Below, piece by piece: positions 58,382 through 64,000 of a stretch of DNA of 64,000 nt (within the stretch, counting starts at the first letter, position 1; each line of letters begins with the position of its first letter). The translations under genes and the position numbers were made by a program. Origin of the DNA: Rutstroemia sp. NJR-2017a BVV2 (taxonomy: Eukaryota > Ascomycota > Leotiomycetes > Helotiales > Rutstroemiaceae); the NCBI GenBank assembly GCA_002946415.1, contig NJPS01000036.1:1-64000 (forward strand). The letters are read 5' to 3'. The notes below the pieces were generated by a model, which was not told where the DNA came from, did not search any database, and saw only the letters and a program-made list of their open reading frames with translations.

Positions 58382-61300
58382 TTTCTCTATTGAGATTATC
58401 TCTTCTAGTTAGTAAAGGAACAAAAGTACTTTCTATAGAACTATAGATTATTGATCTAGTATTGATTAGTTAGATTTGTTTTCTTTGGTTTTACTAATTC
58501 TAATATATCTTTGAACTTTTCAAAAGTAATATATCTTAGTAGTTTTGTTATTCTATTAACTACTATATCCGAGATATTGATATATTTAGAACTGATCTTT
58601 CCTTTATCTATTAGATTACAGATAAAGTAATAATAGATATAATATACTTTAACTATTTATATAGATATAAGTTCTTTATCAATATAATTGCTTTTTAATT
58701 ATTATTTAGAACTTGGATTATATCTCTTTCTAGAGAGATATATTCTGGTTTTTCTAAGTTCTTAAGTACTTAAGTAATTTACTATTCTTACTTTATAAAT
58801 ATTGTTATTGAGATATATTCTAATTTAGTATTTAAAATAGCTACCGAGTTCTATTTCTTATTTAATTATAAAACTAATCTTCTATAGAATATTATAACTC
58901 TTCTAGAGATACTTTTCTGATTATATTTGTTATTAGTCTAGTCTATATCAATATAAATCTTTACTGTTTTCTCTAGAAGATTATATTCTTTCGCAATACT
59001 TGATTATATTTCTCTAAATTTATAATAGATCTTTTGCTTAATAGTAGAATATAAATATTATATTAGGTTCTTTAGTTCTAAGCTATAGTATTTAGCGGGT
59101 TTAGCTATAAACTAAGAAAGTTTTCTAAATATAAATATAATATCTGGTCTAGTATAGATTATTAGATAGATTATATTTCCGATTACCTATTAATATTGGT
59201 TTATATCAATTATTTCATTATTTTCTACTATTAATCGAAGATAATTGTAGTCTATAACTAGTACTTTCTTTAACAAATACTATATATATATAATACCAAA
59301 TTTTGTAAATATAGTATCGAGGTATTCTTCTTAGTTTAATATTAATAATTGTTCTTTCTGATTATAGATAACTTTAATATCTAGAATCTTATTGATCTCC
59401 TCTAGGTTCTTGGTATTAAAATATATAGAAAGCTATAAAAAGAACTAATTGATTTATTTTTATAACTTTGTAGTAGCTATAATATTATCTATATATATTA
59501 GTAATATTATCTTTCGGTCAAGATACAAATAGAGGTAAGGATCTATAAGATTTTATATAAAACCAAAATAGATTAGTTCTTTTTTAAAAAACAGATTCCA
59601 ATCTTTTCTAGCTTGTTTCAGCTTATAGAAACTTCAAAGAATATAAAGAATATAACTTTATTATATAATAATATCTTGGAGTAGAGCGAGATAGATTTCC
59701 TTTTTTAAATAAAACTTAGTAAATATATTCTTGATATCGAAATAGAAGTATTCCAAATCCTTTTTTATAATTATAGTTAAAAATAGTTTCAGTATATCTA
59801 TATAAACTATTAGAGCAAATATCTTATTATAATTCTTTCTAAGTATTTAACTAAATCTATAAATTACCAATCTTGTTTTGAACTATTTTATTTAATTATC
59901 CTTTATCTTGATTATAAAAATCTATTTGATAGAAATCAAGTTTCTATCTTTTGGAAATATATATTCTTTCTATATATTATTCTGAATAAATAATTTGATT
60001 TCTTTATCGATTACTAGTTTTTATTCCTTTATATAATTCTTATCTGATATTGCTTCTTTATAGTTTTTTGGGATCTTAATTTCTAAGATTTCTTCTACTA
60101 GTAAAGTAATATTATCTAGATAGTTCTTGGTATTAATAAATAGTATAGTAAACTCTAAGATAATTCGACTCTTGATAATAGAATCCAATTTGTAGATATA
60201 AGAAATATTGATTATTATATATTTAATTATCTAATCGATATTTTCTTGTTGGATTATAGCTAATATAGTATAAATAATCTTTGATATATATTCCTTATTA
60301 TTCTTATTCTTTTCTTTTTTCCTCTTTCTTATAAAGTATCTTAATATCTTATTATCTTCTTTTATAGAAGAGTTTGTTTATTTAACTTATAGTATATCTA
60401 GTAATAGAGATTCTATAGTTTCTATTTCGATATTCTCTGATTTGTTAGTAACTATAAATATAAAAGGATTTTTAGTTATTAGAGATTTGATAATCTCTAT
60501 TATATCTTAGTTTATAGAAGATTTGGTTATCGAATCAGAATTTACTTAGAAAATATTTCTATATTTATCTTTGTTAAATATAAAGTTATTAGTAACTTAT
60601 TACTTATATAGTATTGCTATTTCGAGAATCTTAGTTTATAATATAATTAGAAAGAAGATAGAGATTACTTTGATTTAGGAAACTACTTTATCTTTTATAT
60701 AGAATCTCTTTTAGAATTTCCAATCTAGTATAGTATTTTTAATATCCTATAACCTCGATATATAGTTTCTTAGCTTTAATTCCTTATTACTATTTTTCTT
60801 GATCTTATCGATAACAATATAGCTTGATTATATAATATACCCAAGTTTTAGATAATATACTTTTGTATATTTATTAGTTGTTTTCGAGTAACTTATAAAG
60901 ATTCCTAGTTTAGTAGTATCGCGGAGTTTATTATAATACTATCTTTTTGGAATAATTTTAGAGTTGATATATAAATAATATTTACTTCTCTATATTTTTA
61001 GATAATCAATTTCAAGAATAGTTTCGATAAATACTTCGATTGGACTTATTATATTACTATTTATTACTAGTTCTATATCGATCTTATTTCTATAATATAT
61101 ATTATATTTAGCTACTTTATCTCAGAATTCTATTAATATATCGGTTTCCTTTAATATTACCTTTATATTAATTTTAGTAATTCTGATATTTCTTTCTACT
61201 AGACTATTCTAATATAATAAAGTAATTATAGTAAGTTCTGATTTTATATTTAATCTCTATTCTTTAATAGCTTAGATAAGTTTTAGTATATTATTAGTTT

Positions 61301-63324
61301 ATATTATAACAATCTTAATATTAGAGTTAAGTTCGATTTCCTTTTTCCAATCAAAAAGTTCTTATATAGTATCGCTTTTCTATTTCAATAGTAATATCTA
61401 GTTAATCTATATCCAGTTATCGATAATAAAAATAAAGTATATATTTCTCTAGATTATTCTATAGAATAACTTTATAATATCGAAGTAAATTAATTAGAGC
61501 TTCTTGAACTTATAAAGACTTAATCTTTTTGAAATCTGGTTAGTTATTTTGGTTAATAAATATATCTTATAGATCTTTCTTTTATTTAGAATTTTGATTA
61601 GTTTTCCAAAAGTTATTACTTTATATAGATTATATATCTTTTCTAGTTCTAAGTAGTTAAGTTGTTTATATCAAAGTATATAGATTTCTATCTTATTTAG
61701 AATTAGTTTATCTTCGGTAACTTTAGTATCTTCCAAGATCTTAGTTAAGCTAAAACTATTATAACTAGTTAGAATAGCTTAAGGTTTTTATTCTATTATT
61801 GAGAATACTATTTCTTTATAACTATCTACAATATATAAGATTATATATATTCTATCTTATATCTTTACTTCAATTACTGTTTTTCTATTATCTTGAAAAT
61901 ATATTCTACTAGAATCGAATTTATTATTTAAACTAGTTTCATAGACTTTTTTTATAGAAAGAAGATTTATACTAAAACTAAAAATAAAGAAAATATCTAT
62001 CAAAAGTATCTTTAATCTATCTTTATATATTATATTAATTATCTCTTTATATAAATAGTATATTTCTCTTCTACCAATTCTAATTATTTATTACTTGATT
62101 TATTTAAGTTTTCTGAATAAGGAAAGTTGATCAGATATATAAAATAATATATCTATATCTATATACTAGAAAGAGGATTTAGTCTTACTGATATATTTTC
62201 TAAAGATATAATATTTTTCTATCTCTAACTTACTTTCACTTTCAATCTCGGTAATTATTTCTTCTTAGTCTAAGTTGTTATTTATATAATATATATAATT
62301 CTTCTTTGACTTTAAAGTAAAAAGTAGTTTTTTATTCGATATAATAACTTTAGATTTTATTAGTTTGAAATAACTAGCTCTCTATTCAAGTTTAAGTTTA
62401 TATAGAAATTTCTATATTATAGATAAATCTTAGTAATTATATATTATATAGTCTTTATACCGATATAGATAATATACAATTTTAGATTAATTATCGAAGT
62501 TCAATTCTATTTAATCGAGATCGGAATTATAGTAATAAAAGATAATATATTTTCTATTTTTAGTAATATAGGTTTATTCGATCGAATCTTATAAATATAG
62601 CTTCTTTATTTATAAATATTTGATCTTTTCGTCGATAGATAGAGAGATTTGGATATCGAGGATATCAATAACAGATTGGTACTTATTTGATAGACATCGA
62701 ATAAAAATAAATAATAATATATTATCTTTATAAATATTCTTTATATCTATATTTACTATATCTAATTTTCTTTTATACTCTTTCAACTTATCCTAGACTT
62801 CGATTATAGTTATTTCTGATTGAGATTAGAAATAGAAAATAAAGATTTAGATTATTATTATATAAAAGTTTATAGTAACTATATTTACTTTTATATATTT
62901 CAACTTGAGGTAATCTTAAAGTACTTTAGCTATCTTATATTTGTTAGCTAGAACTTCGTTATTATCTGATAGTAATCTATATATATAGAATAATATAGTA
63001 ACTTTATTTTTCAGGAATTTTACCTTCTTATCGATATTTAGATAAATTATAACTTGGGTTTCTCCTTCTTAAATTATTAGATTCTCGATTCCTTCTATAA
63101 CTACTTTAACTATATTAAACGGACTTGCTACTTTAGCGAACTTAGTTAAACTTAATTCGATTATATAATAGTAGTTTTTACTTCTTAGATATATTCTTAT
63201 CTATCAGAACTATTTCTTGTGATTTTCTTGATAGAGTTTTGGAACTTATTTGAAAAAGTTCTTTTTTTCTCCTATTTTATTGTTTTTGTAGATAAGTTTA
63301 TAGTTGTTTATATAATTATTATTT

Positions 63325-63585
63325 ATACTATATATTCTTCAACTTTATTAGTTAGTAATATTAATATACTTTATATTCTTTAACTTTATCAGTTAGTGAT
63401 ACTTAGTATACTTTATATTTTATAACTTCATTAGTTAGTAATACTTAGTATACTTTATATTCTACAATTCTATCAATTAGTAATACTAGTATATTTTATA
63501 TTCTTCAACTCTATCAATTAGCGATATAGTATACCTTATACTCTTTAACTTTTATTAATTAGTAACTATAGTATATTATATATTA
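63325..63585. repeat. About 42-base tandem repeat inside the Copia element
   Basis: Five to six copies of a unit containing TATACTTTATATTCTTCAAC and TTTATCAGTTAGTAATACTT; TATACTTTATATT-like sequence recurs about every 42 bases. It sits between the 5' LTR and the gag region, in the untranslated leader. Confidence 0.8.
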
Positions 63586-63631
63586 TCAGAACTTAATCTA
63601 CTTCTTACTATATAAACCGATATTTATAATC

Positions 63632-63816
63632 TATTAGAAAATAGGTTCTAGATAGTACAGAAGTAATAGTATTGGATATAAACTAAATTAACTAATTAGA
63701 AAAGAGTTCTTAAAGAAGTTTAATTATCAAGATCTTTTAACTATATATTTCGAAGCTCGGCTCTGGTATATTAGTAAATAGTTATATAAACTGATATACT
63801 TAGTTTACTTTCAACA
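63632..63816 (-). repeat. Copia 5' LTR (185 bp)
   Basis: Partner of the 58197-58381 LTR; less AT-rich than the other copy. The TG start on the minus strand is preserved. Confidence 0.85.
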
Positions 63817-64000
63817 ATAACTAGTATTTTTATTTATTATATTTATTATCTATTTAGAATTTTAGTTATTATAAAATATATTAAATTCTTATAATCTAAG
63901 TAAATCTGGATTATATATTTAGATTCTTTAAAATAAATTCTCTATTATCTGAAAATATTGATAATTATAAGAAGTTCTTTATTATAAATTTTATAATTTA
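63817..64000 (-). mobile_element. Gypsy-type retrotransposon relic (RNase H part), continues beyond the window
   Basis: The minus strand reads YKNLIYFIITKILNR, corresponding to the DHKNLxYF..TK.LNRRQ motif of Ty3/Gypsy RNase H. It continues across the Copia insertion into the YNFKILYIKE stretch at 58190, showing that Copia is inserted in the Gypsy element. Confidence 0.6.

Larger units (their letters stand above)
58197..63816 (-). mobile_element. Copia-type LTR retrotransposon, full length, RIP-mutated
   Basis: Two direct repeats of 185 bases (58197-58381 and 63632-63816) bound 5.25 kb of internal sequence. On the minus strand the LTR starts TGTTGAAAGTAAAC. Flanking 5-base duplications are ataat (58192-58196) and ataac (63817-63821), differing by one C-to-T type change. 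The internal minus strand carries a Copia reverse-transcriptase signature near 59500-59475 (LLIYIDNIIATTK for the usual YVDD box) and a weaker LYSLKFL/LYGLK-like motif near 59640. All frames are riddled with stops, and composition is over about 75% AT by eye. A tandem repeat lies near the 5' LTR. Confidence 0.8.

Overview
The window is genomic DNA of a filamentous ascomycete (Pezizomycotina). Families such as FunK1 kinase, fungal NACHT-WD40 NLR, Zn2Cys6 regulators, DUF3435/FluG-like, DUF3716 and DUF6601, together with short 45-80 bp introns, point there; Leotiomycetes is a guess. It has the two-speed look of a genome shaped by repeat-induced point mutation (RIP). Moderately balanced stretches carry recognisable genes, long AT-rich stretches carry ruined repeats, and the right-hand 7 kb is extremely AT-rich retrotransposon DNA. 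Almost every recognisable gene is broken by in-frame TAG/TAA/TGA codons sitting where TGG, CAG, CAA or CGA is expected, and sometimes by a splice donor changed from GT to AT. That is the signature of C:G to T:A mutation.

Layout. 1-1.4 kb: no gene. 1.4-3.8 kb: trehalose phosphorylase (CCG-9 type) pseudogene. 4.0-5.1 kb: LINE ORF1 relic beside a short telomere-like repeat. 6.4-8.2 kb: a four-exon alpha/beta hydrolase, the only gene that reads through without a defect. 8.7-10.6 kb: broken Zn2Cys6 transcription factor. 11.6-16.2 kb: relics of an NLR repeat-like segment, a DUF3435/FluG-like recombinase with C-terminal zinc finger, and a FunK1 kinase. 16.7-24.2 kb: minisatellites, a LINE RNase H-end fragment, a small MADS-like protein and a DUF7924-like pseudogene. 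24-31.8 kb: AT-rich desert with a MITE and an Hsp70/actin-like ATPase relic. 32-39.7 kb: unrecognised multi-exon relics, large tandem repeats, a second FluG-type zinc finger relic and a DUF3716 protein with polyglutamine. 40.4-41.2 kb: DUF6601 membrane-protein relic.

41.6-50.6 kb is the most interesting part. A lipase-like gene ends in an Asn/Gln/Gly-rich motif. A NACHT NLR starts 0.3 kb downstream and carries a closely matching motif at its N-terminus. This is the arrangement of fungal amyloid-signalling effector/NLR pairs. The NLR is broken: its NACHT half (43.2-45.0 kb) and its WD40 end (50.1-50.6 kb) are separated by about 5 kb holding a Zn2Cys6 regulator, a nearly intact NmrA/isoflavone-reductase-like gene and an NFX1-type protein fragment.

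50.8-57 kb: MITEs, then two tandem paralogous relics that share an N-terminal module but end in a SANT/Myb domain and a chromodomain respectively, then a diverged direct duplication. 57-64 kb: a Copia element (58197-63816, 185-bp LTRs, TSD ataat/ataac) inserted into a Gypsy element, both heavily RIP-mutated. No rRNA, convincing tRNA, or CRISPR array was seen. Protein-family assignments rest on recognition of motifs by eye; no database search was run.
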